Below are positions 14,546-22,928 of a stretch of DNA of 64,000 nt, piece after piece (position 1 is the stretch's first letter; every line of letters starts with the position of its first letter). Source of the DNA: Auraticoccus cholistanensis. GTDB taxonomy: Bacteria; Actinomycetota; Actinomycetes; Propionibacteriales; Propionibacteriaceae. A program made the translations under genes and the position numbers. The notes below the pieces were generated by a model that did not search any database, was not told the origin of the DNA, and was given only the letters and a program-made list of their open reading frames with translations. The stretch lies in assembly GCF_009742705.1 (NCBI RefSeq), contig NZ_WPCU01000005.1:708196-772195 (forward strand), in the 5' to 3' direction.

Positions 14546-16564
14546 ATGACGGCGAGGGCGCAGCAGGTCACCGTGGACGGCCGCACGCTGCGGCTGACGA
14601 ACCTGGACAAGGTGCTCTTCGCCGGCAGCGGCACCACCAAGGGCGAGATGCTGCACTACTACGCCGAGATCGCCCCGCTGCTGCTGCCCCACGTGCGGGA
14701 CCGCCCGGTGACCCGCAAGCGGTGGCCGGAGGGAGCCGGCCGCGCCGACGGCGGGCGGGAGATGGTGTTCTTCGCCAAGAACCTCGACTCCGGCACCCCC
14801 GACTGGGTGCGGCGGGTCCGGGTGGAGCACTCCGACCGTCCGGTGAACTACCCGGTGGTCGAGGACGCCGCCACGCTGACCTGGCTGGCCCAGCTCGCCG
14901 CCATCGAGCTGCACGTCCCGCAGTGGCGTTTCGACGCCCGTGGCCGGCCCCGCAACCCCGACCGGCTGGTGCTCGACCTCGACCCCGGGCCGGGGGTCGG
15001 TCTGGCCGAGTGCGCCCTGGTGGCGAGGAGCGCGCGTGAGCTGCTGGCCGAGCTGGACCTGGTCACCGTGCCGGTGACGAGCGGCAGCAAGGGCATCCAC
15101 CTGTACGCGGCGCTGGACGGCAGCCGCACCAGCGAGCAGGTCAGCCGGTGGGCCCGCGAGATCGCCGCGGCGCTGCAGCAGCTGCACCCCGACCTGGTCA
15201 TCTCGGTGATGCGGCGCAGCGAGCGGGCGGGCAAGGTGTTCCTGGACTGGAGCCAGAACAACGCGGCCAAGACCACCATCGCGCCGTACTCGCTGCGCGG
15301 GCGTGGACGTCCCTGGGTGGCCGCCCCGCGGACCTGGGAGGAGCTGGACGACCCGGCGCTGGCCCAGCTGGAGCTCGCCGAGGTGCTGGAGCGGGCGCGG
15401 GAGCTGGGCGACCCGATGGCGGTGCTGCTCGACCAGGAGCCGCCCAGGCGGACCGGGCGCACCCGCGCGGCGGCCAGCCGTCGCGAGCCCGCTCCCCCAC
15501 CGGCCGAGCCGGTGGCGGAGCCCGGCGGCGGGGGCGTCGACCCCACCATCCAGCCCGAGCCCGCCGCGGGACCCCTGCCCGAGCCGGTGGTGCCGATGCT
15601 GGCCTCCTCGCCCGGAGGCCGGCGCGACGACTTCACCAGCCGCGGGGACTGGGAGTTCGAGATGAAGTGGGACGGCGTGCGCACCGTCGTGCACGCCGAC
15701 GCGGCCGGCGTCCGGCTCACCTCGCGGCGGGGTCTGCCGGTCACCGCGACGTACCCGGAGGTCGCGCAGGCGCTGGAGCCGCTCCGGGCCCGGCGGGTGG
15801 TGCTGGACGGTGAGGTGGTCGCCATCGACGAGCTCGGCCGGCCCAGCTTCGGGCTGCTGCAGCAGCGGATGAACCTGGCCAGGGCCGCCGACGTGGCCCG
15901 GGTGGCCCGCACGGTGCCGGTGCAGCTGGTGTGCTTCGACCTGCTCGCGCTGGACGGCGAGCCGTGCCTCTCGCTGCCCTACACCGAGCGCCGGGAGCGG
16001 CTCGAGCAGCTGGTGGCCGAGACCTCCCTCGACCCGCGGATCCAGGTGCCGCCGACGCTCGGGCCGGACTTCGCGCAGGCCATGGAGGTCAGCCGCGCCA
16101 TGGGGATGGAGGGTCTGGTCGCCAAGCAGCGGGGGTCGCGCTACTTCCCCGGCGCCCGCAGCGAGCAGTGGCTGAAGATCAAGAACGTCCGCACCCAGGA
16201 GGTCGTGGTCGTCGGCTGGAAGAGCGGGCAGGGGAACCGCCGCGGCTCCCTGGGGTCGCTGGTGATGGCCGTGCCGGGGCCGGACGGGCTGCGCTACGCC
16301 GGCCGGGTCGGCACCGGGTTCTCCCAGGCGGCCCTGGCCGAGGCCACCCGGCTGCTGGAGCCGCTGGCCGTGGCGGAGTGCCCGCTGGACGACGTGCCGC
16401 GGGCCGACGCCGCCGGGGTGCACTGGGTGCGGCCCGAGCTGGTGGGCGAGGTGGAGTACATGGACTGGACCGGCCCGGGCCGGATCCGGCACCCGTCCTG
16501 GCGGGGCTGGCGCCCCGACAAGGCGCCCGAGGACGTCACCGTGGACGAGCCCGCAGCAGGCTGA
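14546..16564 (+). CDS. LigD-type fusion: NHEJ polymerase/primase domain plus ATP-dependent DNA ligase
   Basis: A 672-aa repair enzyme with an archaeo-eukaryotic-primase-like Pol domain at about 10-295, a Pro/Ala/Glu-rich linker (300-345), and an ATP-dependent ligase at 346-660. Pol residues: metal-binding Asp144/Asp146 (Leu-Asp-Leu-Asp-Pro-Gly), the conserved Ser-Gly-Ser-Lys-Gly-Ile-His at 179-185, and Asp234. Ligase: nucleophile Lys374 in Glu-Met-Lys-Trp-Asp-Gly-Val-Arg, then Leu-Asp-Gly-Glu-Val-Val, Glu-Gly-Leu-Val-Ala-Lys and Trp-Leu-Lys-Ile-Lys. It fills gaps and seals double-strand breaks. There is no phosphoesterase module: this sits in a separate PE-Pol protein beside Ku about 40 kb away. 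Domain order Pol-Lig is opposite to M. tuberculosis LigD (Pol-PE-Lig). A partial decayed copy of this gene lies at 17529-17612. Confidence 0.92.
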   Translation: MTARAQQVTVDGRTLRLTNLDKVLFAGSGTTKGEMLHYYAEIAPLLLPHVRDRPVTRKRWPEGAGRADGGREMVFFAKNLDSGTPDWVRRVRVEHSDRPVNYPVVEDAATLTWLAQLAAIELHVPQWRFDARGRPRNPDRLVLDLDPGPGVGLAECALVARSARELLAELDLVTVPVTSGSKGIHLYAALDGSRTSEQVSRWAREIAAALQQLHPDLVISVMRRSERAGKVFLDWSQNNAAKTTIAPYSLRGRGRPWVAAPRTWEELDDPALAQLELAEVLERARELGDPMAVLLDQEPPRRTGRTRAAASRREPAPPPAEPVAEPGGGGVDPTIQPEPAAGPLPEPVVPMLASSPGGRRDDFTSRGDWEFEMKWDGVRTVVHADAAGVRLTSRRGLPVTATYPEVAQALEPLRARRVVLDGEVVAIDELGRPSFGLLQQRMNLARAADVARVARTVPVQLVCFDLLALDGEPCLSLPYTERRERLEQLVAETSLDPRIQVPPTLGPDFAQAMEVSRAMGMEGLVAKQRGSRYFPGARSEQWLKIKNVRTQEVVVVGWKSGQGNRRGSLGSLVMAVPGPDGLRYAGRVGTGFSQAALAEATRLLEPLAVAECPLDDVPRADAAGVHWVRPELVGEVEYMDWTGPGRIRHPSWRGWRPDKAPEDVTVDEPAAG

Positions 16565-16680
16565 GGCGGGAGCTGCTCGTCCGCGCTCGCACGCTGCCGC
16601 CGGGGGTCACCGACCGCACCCGGCGATCCGCGTCGCGCGCGGGTCGACCTCCGGGGTTGCGCCTACGTGGCTGGTGGTCG

Positions 16681-17394
16681 TCAGGCGCAGGTGAAGTAGT
16701 TGCTCTCGACGGTCGCGCCGCCGGCGTCCGTGGTGCGGAAGAACATCACGTGCCCGGGGATGCAGCCCACGTTGCCGTAGTGCAGCTCGAAGGTCCCGTC
16801 ACCGGCGACCTGACCCCAGCTGACACGGCAGGCGCTCTCGCCAGGCACGCAGTACATGACCTCCGCGCCCGGCTGCAGGTCGGAGCCCACGACGTCGAAC
16901 GGGGCGCAGCTCAGAGAGTTGCCACCGGTCGACACGCACGGACCGTGGGTGATGACGAGCGACCCCACCACGACGTGCGTCGCCGACCCGGTCAGGGTGT
17001 GGGTCGCGCGGGCGGCGGCCTTGTTGGAGGTCGCCGTCAGGGTGGCGGTGTCGGTCCCACCGCCGGAGACGGGGGCGTAGGTCACCGTGACCGTGCAGCT
17101 CTTCCTCGGGCCGAGGCTCGTCCCAGAACAGGTGTCCTGGGTGATCGAGTAGGCACTCGAGCCGCCGAGGGTGATCTTCAGCGCGCTGGTCCCCGATCCT
17201 CCGCCGTTGCTCAGGGTGAAGGTCTGGACCGACTCGCTGCCGACGTCGACGGTGCCGTAGTCGTAGGCCGCGGTCCCGGTGGAAGGAGCCCATGAGAGAG
17301 CAGGGGCGGACCCGGCGTGCGCCGGTCCCGGGACGGTCATGGTGATGGCGAGGGTGCTGACGAGGGCCAGCAGGGCACGCAGAGCAAGCTTCAC
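16681..17394 (-). CDS. Secreted Ig-like (choice-of-anchor/ASH-type) repeat protein
   Basis: A 237-aa exported protein of unknown role. A signal peptide with Lys3 and a hydrophobic core ends near Ala-His-Ala at about residues 25-27. Residues 35-135 form a beta-rich Ser/Thr/Gly domain with Tyr-Gly-Thr-Val-Asp-Val-Gly-Ser then Phe-Thr-Leu-Ser-Asn and a Cys pair spaced about 13 residues apart in Thr-Cys-Ser-Gly-Thr-Ser-Leu-Gly-Pro-Arg-Lys-Ser-Cys, the usual pattern of choice-of-anchor D/ASH domains. Residues 140-237 are a second domain with six cysteines, so disulfides are likely. The GTG start has GGAGG 7 nt upstream, one of the few classic ribosome-binding sites in the window. It lies alone between the LigD gene and a decayed ligase fragment. 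Confidence 0.75.
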   Translation of the reverse strand: MKLALRALLALVSTLAITMTVPGPAHAGSAPALSWAPSTGTAAYDYGTVDVGSESVQTFTLSNGGGSGTSALKITLGGSSAYSITQDTCSGTSLGPRKSCTVTVTYAPVSGGGTDTATLTATSNKAAARATHTLTGSATHVVVGSLVITHGPCVSTGGNSLSCAPFDVVGSDLQPGAEVMYCVPGESACRVSWGQVAGDGTFELHYGNVGCIPGHVMFFRTTDAGGATVESNYFTCA

Positions 17395-17528
17395 GGTAGC
17401 CTCCGGGTCTCGCTCGGCGGGGGTGTCGAGCTGTTCTCGTCCACGGTAAGCAGGTCTGGACGATCCCGTGGGCTTTCGCCGGAACCCGTCGCGAGCGATG
17501 CCGCCACGACGCCAGGTCCAGCGGACCA

Positions 17529-17612
17529 GCAGGTGCCGCCGACGCCCGGGCCGAGCTTCGCGGGGGCCAAGGAGGTCAGCCGACAAGACGCCCGAGGACA
17601 TCACCGTGGAGG
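17529..17612 (+). pseudogene. Decayed remnant of a LigD ligase domain with an internal deletion
   Basis: This 84-bp stretch is made of two pieces that match the nearby LigD gene. Positions 17529-17582 match 16042-16095 with 47 of 54 bases identical, and 17580-17611 match 16515-16546 with 30 of 32 identical. The two pieces are joined at a shared CCG, removing about 419 bp of ligase sequence, and they are in different reading frames. It therefore looks like a frame-broken, internally deleted copy of the ligase 3' half. It lies between the secreted protein gene and the DUF222-HNH gene. Confidence 0.75.
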
Positions 17613-17682
17613 CAGAGGCCACCGTCGGCTGGGCCGCCGGGACGCCCGTCCCGGGGTGGGCAGAACTGTCAGACCCGGTCCG

Positions 17683-17688
17683 TAGATT
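17683..17688 (+). promoter_or_regulatory. Putative leaderless -10 box for the DUF222-HNH gene
   Basis: TAGATT is 6 bp before the ATG at 17695. Confidence 0.5.
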
Positions 17689-17694
17689 CAGGTC

Positions 17695-19218
17695 ATGGAT
17701 CGAGGACGCGCCGACGCCGCCACCGTGCTGGCGGCGGCGCGCGAGCTGCGAGCCAGCGAGGACGCGGCCGCCGCCGCACTGCTCGACCAGGCGGCACGCT
17801 GGGCCGACCTCCACCCCGCGCTGGACGCCGAGCACGCCGCGACCTCCTACTTCCGCGGCATGGACACCGGTGCGCCGCTGGCCGGCGAGGGCACGCCGGC
17901 CGTGGCGGCCAGCTGTGTCGCCGAGCTCGCCGCGGCGCTGCACTGCTCCACCGAGAGCGGACGCACCCTCATCGGCCACGCGCTCGAGCTGCGCCACCGC
18001 CTCCCCCGCCTGTGGGCCCTGGTGCAGGGCGCCCGGGTGCCGGCCTGGCAGGCCCGGCGGGTCGCCTCCCGCACCATCTCGCTGAGCCGGGACGCCGCCG
18101 CGTTCGTGGACGCCCAGGTCGCCGCCATGGCCGGCCGGGTGGGTCCGGCCCAGCTCGACCGGCTGGTCACCACGGCGGTGCTCGAGTACATGCCGACCGA
18201 GGCCGAGCAGCGCAGGCGCGCCGCGGAGGACTCCCGCCGCTTCGACATCTGGCACGACCAGGACGGCTCGAGCTCGGGGATGGCCGCGGTGTCGGGCTGG
18301 CTCGACCTGCCCGACGCCCTCGACCTCGAGGCCGCGGTGACCGCGGGCGCGGCGGCCCTGGCCAGCTCGGGTTGCACGCAGTCCCTCGACGTCCGCCGCA
18401 GCCGGGCCGTGGGCGAGCTGGCCCGCCACCAGCCGGCGCTCGATCTCCTGCCCGCCGGGGCGGAGCCCGGCGTGGCCGACGGCGCACCGGAGCCGCCGGC
18501 GGACGGCAGCGCCGGCCGTCCCGTGCCCGCTCGACGGGTCACCCTCTACCTGCACCTGTCCGCGGACGCGCTGGCGGACGGCGGCTGCGCGCCCGGCTGG
18601 GTCGGCAACACCCGGGTGCCGGTGACCGCCGGACAGGTCCGCGACTGGTGCGGCCAGCCCGGCACGTCCGTCACCGTGCGCCCCGTCGTGGACCTGAACC
18701 GGCCGCAGGGCACTGCCGGGTACGAGGTCCCCGACCGGATCCGGGAGCAGGTGGCCCTCCGCGACCGCACCTGCGTGTTCCCCTGGTGCCACCGGCCCGC
18801 CCACCCGCGGCCGCTGAGCAGCGCCTCCGGCGAGGACCGCTGGTCCCTCGACTGCGACCACGTCGTGGCCTTCGGCGCCGGCGGGACGACCTCCAGCGAC
18901 AACCTGGCGCCGCTCTGCCGGGGTCACCACCAGCTCAAGACGCACCACCGCTGGCGCTACCGGGCGCTCGCCGCCGGCCGCTACCTGTGGACCAGCCCCT
19001 CCGGCGCCCGCTACCTCCGAGACCGCGACGGCGGCACCAGCGAGCTGGCCGCGGCGCGTGCCCTTCGCCGCAGCGCCGGTGCATCCGCAGCCGGCCCACC
19101 GGCCGACCGCGGGTGGTCCTCCACCACGACCGCCCCGGCACGCGGTGGGGTACCGCCGCCTCAGCAGCCGGTGTCCCTGTCGCCGTCACCTCGCTCCCCC
19201 GAGCCGGCGCCGTTCTGA
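17695..19218 (+). CDS. DUF222 / HNH endonuclease protein (13E12-type repeat family)
   Basis: A 507-aa protein of the large actinobacterial DUF222-HNH family. The helical DUF222 part covers about 20-290 (for example Leu-Val-Gln-Gly-Ala-Arg-Val-Pro-Ala-Trp-Gln-Ala-Arg-Arg-Val-Ala). The HNH nuclease occupies about 355-425: Arg-Asp-Arg-Thr-Cys-Val-Phe-Pro-Trp-Cys, Cys-Asp-His-Val-Val-Ala, Ser-Asp-Asn-Leu-Ala-Pro-Leu-Cys-Arg-Gly-His-His, so the catalytic His-Asn-His and zinc-binding cysteines are complete. The tail after 450 is Ser/Pro-rich and disordered. In mycobacteria related genes form the dispersed 13E12 repeats and are linked to mobile DNA; the cellular role is not known. Here it directly follows a decayed ligase fragment. 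Confidence 0.88.
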   Translation: MDRGRADAATVLAAARELRASEDAAAAALLDQAARWADLHPALDAEHAATSYFRGMDTGAPLAGEGTPAVAASCVAELAAALHCSTESGRTLIGHALELRHRLPRLWALVQGARVPAWQARRVASRTISLSRDAAAFVDAQVAAMAGRVGPAQLDRLVTTAVLEYMPTEAEQRRRAAEDSRRFDIWHDQDGSSSGMAAVSGWLDLPDALDLEAAVTAGAAALASSGCTQSLDVRRSRAVGELARHQPALDLLPAGAEPGVADGAPEPPADGSAGRPVPARRVTLYLHLSADALADGGCAPGWVGNTRVPVTAGQVRDWCGQPGTSVTVRPVVDLNRPQGTAGYEVPDRIREQVALRDRTCVFPWCHRPAHPRPLSSASGEDRWSLDCDHVVAFGAGGTTSSDNLAPLCRGHHQLKTHHRWRYRALAAGRYLWTSPSGARYLRDRDGGTSELAAARALRRSAGASAAGPPADRGWSSTTTAPARGGVPPPQQPVSLSPSPRSPEPAPF

Positions 19219-19321
19219 CCTCAGGCCGCCACACGCCGCTCAGCGGTGGCCGAGCACGTCGACCACCCTGCCGGGGTCGACCCCTGCACCACTCCGGCGC
19301 TCACGCACCCGCGAGGCCGCC

Positions 19322-19327
19322 TAGGCT
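19322..19327 (+). promoter_or_regulatory. Putative -10 box for the hemerythrin gene
   Basis: TAGGCT lies 51 bp before the ATG, giving a leader of about 40 nt with a good ribosome-binding site (GAAGGAGG at 19358-19365). Confidence 0.4.
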
Positions 19328-19333
19328 GCTGCG

Positions 19334-19354
19334 CGGCCGGCACCGTACCGGCCG
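19334..19354. promoter_or_regulatory. Inverted repeat in the hemerythrin leader
   Basis: CGGCCGG at 19334-19340 is complementary to CCGGCCG at 19348-19354 (7-nt loop). It lies at the predicted transcription start of the hemerythrin gene, so it could be an operator or an RNA hairpin. Confidence 0.4.
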
Positions 19355-19372
19355 TCGAAGGAGGCCGTCCGC

Positions 19373-20023
19373 ATGAGCGACCCGTCCGGCACGGCCGGGC
19401 AGCCGACCGCCCCCGCGCCCGAGCCGCTGGGGGTGCTCCCCACCGCCCCGCCGGCGACGAGGCTGGCCCGCACCGGCCTGCTCGACGAGGCGGCACGGCC
19501 CACCGCCGGACCGCCGGCCGCCGGCGTCCGCTACACCGCCCAGCAAACGGCGACCGCCCAGCACCTGGTCGACGTCCACGACCACCTGCGCGCCGAGCTC
19601 GAGCAGGTGCGCGCCATGGCGGACCAGGTGCTGGAGGGCGCCCTCACCCCCGGGCTGGCCCGTTCGGCCATCAACCAGCTGACCATGCGGCAGAACAGCT
19701 GGACCCTGGGCGCCTACTGCCAGTCCTACTGCCGACTGGTCACCGCCCACCACACCTACGAGGACCGGGGCATGCTGCCCCACCTGCGCCGCGCGCAGCC
19801 GTCGCTGGCCCCGGTGGTGGACCAGCTGCAGGCCGAGCACGAGGTCATCCACGAGGTGCTGGAGCGTCTCGACCGGGCCCTCGTCGCCCTGGTCGACGGG
19901 CCGGGCGGCGGCGAGCAGGTCCGCGAGGCCGTCGACCTGCTCACCGACACGCTGCTGTCCCACCTCTCCTACGAGGAGCACCAGCTCGTCGAGCCCCTGG
20001 CCCGGCACGGCTTCGGCTACTGA
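19373..20023 (+). CDS. Hemerythrin HHE cation-binding domain protein
   Basis: A 216-aa soluble protein with a disordered Pro/Ala-rich N-terminus (1-50) and a four-helix bundle (about 60-212). Putative di-iron ligands are in the right helices: His-Asp-His (about 68-70), His-His-Thr-Tyr-Glu-Asp (about 125-130), Glu-His-Glu-Val-Ile-His-Glu (about 155-161) and His-Leu-Ser-Tyr-Glu-Glu-His (about 200-206). Such proteins bind O2 or NO, or sense iron and oxidants. The specific role is unknown; it stands just before a siderophore-uptake operon that converges on it. The ATG is supported by GAAGGAGG 7 nt upstream. Confidence 0.85.
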   Translation: MSDPSGTAGQPTAPAPEPLGVLPTAPPATRLARTGLLDEAARPTAGPPAAGVRYTAQQTATAQHLVDVHDHLRAELEQVRAMADQVLEGALTPGLARSAINQLTMRQNSWTLGAYCQSYCRLVTAHHTYEDRGMLPHLRRAQPSLAPVVDQLQAEHEVIHEVLERLDRALVALVDGPGGGEQVREAVDLLTDTLLSHLSYEEHQLVEPLARHGFGY

Positions 20024-20030
20024 GGCGGCA

Positions 20031-20065
20031 CCGGTACGCCGTCTCCCCCGAGGACGGCGTACCGG
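20031..20065. terminator. Strong bidirectional hairpin between hemerythrin and siderophore ABC genes
   Basis: A 13-bp perfect stem, 20031-20043 pairing with 20053-20065 around a 9-nt loop, starts 7 bp after the hemerythrin stop and ends 18 bp before the end of the converging ABC operon. Confidence 0.8.
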
Positions 20066-20083
20066 CTCCGAGCCGGCGGACGG

Positions 20084-20842
20084 TCAGCTGAAGTAGACCG
20101 CCACCGGCTGGTCCTCCACGTGGTGCACCGGCACGGTCAGGTCGTAGACGGCCTGCAGCACGTCGGTGCACACGATCTGCTGCGGGGTCCCGGCCGCCAC
20201 CACCCGGCCGTCCCGCATCGCCACCACGTGGTCGGCGTGGGCGGCGGCGAAGTTGATGTCGTGCAGCACGACCACCACGGTCTTGCCGCGGGTGGTGACC
20301 AGGTCGCGGAGCCGTCGCATCATCTGCACCGCGTGGCGCATGTCGAGGTTGTTCAGCGGCTCGTCCAGCAGCACGTGGTCGGTGTCCTGGGCGAGCACCA
20401 TGGCGATGAAGGCCCGCTGGCGCTGGCCGCCGGAGAGCTGGTCCAGGTAGCGGTCACGCAGGTCGTCGAGCTCCATGTAGGCCAGCGCCTCCGCCACCGC
20501 GGCGTGGTCCTCGGCCCGCAGCCGCCCCCTGCAGTAGGGGAAGCGCCCGAACCGGACCAGGTCGACCACGCTCAGCCGGGCGGCCACCCGGTTGTCCTGC
20601 CGGAGCACCGCCAGCCGCTGCGCCACCTCGGTGTCGCGGGCGGTGAGGACGTCCATCCCGTCCAGGTGCACCGTGCCGGCGTCGGTGGGCAGCAGCCGGG
20701 AGGCGATCGAGAGCAGCGTGGACTTGCCGGCTCCGTTGGGGCCGACCAGCGCGGTCAGCTTTCCGTCGGGCACGGTGAGGCAGACGTCGTCGAGCACGGT
20801 GACGTCGTCGTAGCGCTTGGTGATGCCGTCCAGGGTGATCAC
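20084..20842 (-). CDS. Iron-siderophore ABC transporter ATP-binding protein
   Basis: A 252-aa FecE/FepC-type ATPase that powers import of ferric siderophores. Walker A is Gly-Pro-Asn-Gly-Ala-Gly-Lys-Ser-Thr at 34-42, the ABC signature Leu-Ser-Gly-Gly-Gln is at 136-140, Walker B Val-Leu-Leu-Asp-Glu is at 157-161, and the switch His is in Val-Leu-His-Asp-Ile-Asn-Phe-Ala. It is the fourth and last gene of the operon; its GTG start overlaps the preceding permease stop by 4 bp (GTGA). Its sequence is closest in style to ViuC/YclP-like iron ATPases. Confidence 0.92.
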   Translation of the reverse strand: MITLDGITKRYDDVTVLDDVCLTVPDGKLTALVGPNGAGKSTLLSIASRLLPTDAGTVHLDGMDVLTARDTEVAQRLAVLRQDNRVAARLSVVDLVRFGRFPYCRGRLRAEDHAAVAEALAYMELDDLRDRYLDQLSGGQRQRAFIAMVLAQDTDHVLLDEPLNNLDMRHAVQMMRRLRDLVTTRGKTVVVVLHDINFAAAHADHVVAMRDGRVVAAGTPQQIVCTDVLQAVYDLTVPVHHVEDQPVAVYFS

Positions 20843-21885
20843 AGCCGAGCCGTCCTCATCAGCAGGTACAGGAAGTAGAGACCGCCCACCAGGTTGACCA
20901 CGACGCTGAGGGTGGTGGTGAGGGCGAAGACGTGCACCACCACGGTCTGGCCCAGCACGGTGCAGATCGCGCCCACCAGGGCGGCCGCCGGCACCAGCAC
21001 GGCGTGACGGTGGGTCGGCAGCAGCTGGCGGGCCAGGTTGGCCACGATCAGGCCGAGGAAGGTCATCGGGCCCACCAGGGCGGTGGAGCTGGCCACCAGC
21101 ACGGTGACCAGCACCAGGCTGGTCAGCACCACCCGGTGGTAGCCGACGCCGAGACCGGTGGCGGTGTCGTGGCCGAGGTCGACGATGTCGAGGCGGCGCA
21201 GCAGCGGCACGAACCCCAGGCAGGCGGCCGCGGTGATCACCGCGGTGACGCCCAGCAGGTCGGCGTCGACGGTGGTGAAGCTGGCGAAGGCCACGTCCTG
21301 CAGGGTCAGGTAGTCGTTGGGGCTGAGCAGCCGGGAGGCGAAGCTGGTCAGCGCGGCGAACAGCGACCCGCAGACCACGCCGATCAGCACCAGCACGAAC
21401 AGGTTGCGCGAGCTGCGGCGGAACAGCCACCGGAACAGCAGCAGGCCGAACATGGTCAGCAGCACCAGGTTGACCAGGAACCGGTTCTGCGCACCGAGGG
21501 AGAGGAAGGTGGCGGTGCCGAAGACGTAGACCACCACCGTCTGCACCAGCAGGTACAGCGAGTCGAAGCCCATCACGCCCGGGGTCAGGATGCGGCTGCC
21601 GGCGATGGTCTGGAACACCACGCTGGACGCCCCGACCGCCACGCCCACCACGAGCAGGGCCGCGACCTGGCGGGCGCGGAGCCCGAGCGCGTACTCCCAG
21701 GAGCCCTTGAGGTCGATGAAGCCGAAGGCCAGCACCGCGGCCACGGTGAGCGCCGCCAGCGCCACCAGGGTGAGCCGCACCCGGCGACGACGGCCGCACT
21801 CGACGTCGCTGTGGACGACCGCCGGCTCCTGCGGCGACAGACCCGGAGCGCCCCGCCCGGTGGTGGCGGGGGCGGAAGCGCTCAC
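20839..21885 (-). CDS. Iron-siderophore ABC transporter permease (second subunit)
   Basis: A 348-aa FecCD-family membrane protein with about nine hydrophobic segments. Family landmarks include Arg-Gln-Val-Ala-Ala-Leu-Leu-Val-Val-Gly (where FecCD proteins usually have Arg-Leu-Pro-Arg) near 75, Gly-Pro-Met-Thr-Phe-Leu-Gly-Leu-Ile-Val-Ala-Asn-Leu-Ala-Arg near 265, and a C-terminal glycine-rich Leu-Val-Gly-Gly-Leu-Tyr-Phe-Leu-Tyr-Leu-Leu. The N-terminal 40 residues are polar. It pairs with the other permease to form the channel. Both its start (GTG) and its stop overlap neighbouring genes by 4 bp, so all permease/ATPase genes are translationally coupled. Confidence 0.9.
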   Translation of the reverse strand: MSASAPATTGRGAPGLSPQEPAVVHSDVECGRRRRVRLTLVALAALTVAAVLAFGFIDLKGSWEYALGLRARQVAALLVVGVAVGASSVVFQTIAGSRILTPGVMGFDSLYLLVQTVVVYVFGTATFLSLGAQNRFLVNLVLLTMFGLLLFRWLFRRSSRNLFVLVLIGVVCGSLFAALTSFASRLLSPNDYLTLQDVAFASFTTVDADLLGVTAVITAAACLGFVPLLRRLDIVDLGHDTATGLGVGYHRVVLTSLVLVTVLVASSTALVGPMTFLGLIVANLARQLLPTHRHAVLVPAAALVGAICTVLGQTVVVHVFALTTTLSVVVNLVGGLYFLYLLMRTARL

Positions 21886-22928
21886 AGCGTGCTCCCGGCG
21901 TTGCGCGGCGACCCGGCGGCTCTGAGGATCAGCAGCACGAAGACCACACCGCCGACCACCCCGGCGATGGTGCTCGCCGGGATCTCGTAGGGGAAGCGGA
22001 GCAGCCGGCCGACGACGTCGCAGACGAGCACGAACCCGGCACCGGCCAGCGCGGTCACCGGCAGCACGGCACGCACGTTGTCGCCCAGCAGCAGGCTCAC
22101 CACGTTGGGCACCACCAGCCCCAGGAAGGGCAGCGCGCCGACCACCACCGTCACCACGGCGGCCATCACCGAGACCACCACCAGCCCGGTGTACAGCACG
22201 ACCCGGTAGTTGACCCCCAGGTTGGTGGCGAAGTCCGCGCCCATCCCCACCACGGTGAAGCGGTCGGCGAACAGGTAGCCGACCACCCCGGCCAGCACCA
22301 CCACGAAGATCGGCTCGTAGCGGCCCTCGAGCACGCCGGAGAAGGAGCCGGTGGTCCACACGTCCAGCATCTGCAGCAGGTCGAGCTGGTAGGCCACGAA
22401 GGTGGTCACCGCGCTGATCACGCCGCCGTACATGATCCCGACCAGCGCGACGACGATCCCGTCGTTGTGCCGGATCCCCTCGAGCAGCCGCAGGAACACC
22501 AGCGTGCCGGCGATCGAGGTGACGATGGCCACGAGCATCTTGACCACCAGCGGCGCCGAGGCCATCAGCAGGGTGGCCAGCAGGATGCCGAGCACCGCCG
22601 ACTCGACCGTGCCGGAGGTGGAGGGGCTGACGAACCGGTTCTGGGTGATCCGCTGCATGATCAGCCCGGCGACGCTGAGGGCGGCACCGGCCAGCAGCAC
22701 GGCCAGCAGCCGCGGCACCCGCGACACGGCCAGCAGCTCCCACTGCTCCGGCGTGGGGCTCAGCAGGTCGTGCGGGCGCAGGTTCGACACGCCGACGCCC
22801 AGGCTGAGCCAGGACGCCAGCAGCAGCCCGGCCGTCATCACGGCCAGGTGCCAGGGACGCAGGCCGGAGCGGACGCCAGGCGTCCGCTCCGGTCTGGTGC
22901 CCCGCTCCCCGCGGGTCGAGGTGGTCAC
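21882..22928 (-). CDS. Iron-siderophore ABC transporter permease (first subunit)
   Basis: A 348-aa FecCD-family permease with about nine to ten membrane helices. Landmarks are Ser-Arg-Val-Pro-Arg-Leu-Leu-Ala-Val-Leu-Leu-Ala-Gly-Ala-Ala-Leu-Ser-Val-Ala-Gly near 70-90, the adjoining Pro-Ser-Thr-Ser-Gly, and Phe-Leu-Gly-Leu-Val-Val-Pro-Asn near 268. The first 25 residues are basic and cytoplasmic. It is the second gene of the operon: its 5' end overlaps the substrate-binding protein gene by 4 bp and its 3' end overlaps the second permease by 4 bp. Confidence 0.9.
   Translation of the reverse strand: MTTSTRGERGTRPERTPGVRSGLRPWHLAVMTAGLLLASWLSLGVGVSNLRPHDLLSPTPEQWELLAVSRVPRLLAVLLAGAALSVAGLIMQRITQNRFVSPSTSGTVESAVLGILLATLLMASAPLVVKMLVAIVTSIAGTLVFLRLLEGIRHNDGIVVALVGIMYGGVISAVTTFVAYQLDLLQMLDVWTTGSFSGVLEGRYEPIFVVVLAGVVGYLFADRFTVVGMGADFATNLGVNYRVVLYTGLVVVSVMAAVVTVVVGALPFLGLVVPNVVSLLLGDNVRAVLPVTALAGAGFVLVCDVVGRLLRFPYEIPASTIAGVVGGVVFVLLILRAAGSPRNAGSTL

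Noticed and set aside
14492..16492. 666-codon minus-strand frame opposite the LigD gene
   Set aside because: His/Arg/Gly/Val-rich shadow without motifs; the plus strand encodes intact polymerase and ligase motifs.
17695..19218. Homing endonuclease or active mobile element
   Set aside because: The HNH protein belongs to the DUF222 family common in actinobacterial chromosomes; no terminal repeats, target duplication, transposase or intron boundaries were seen.
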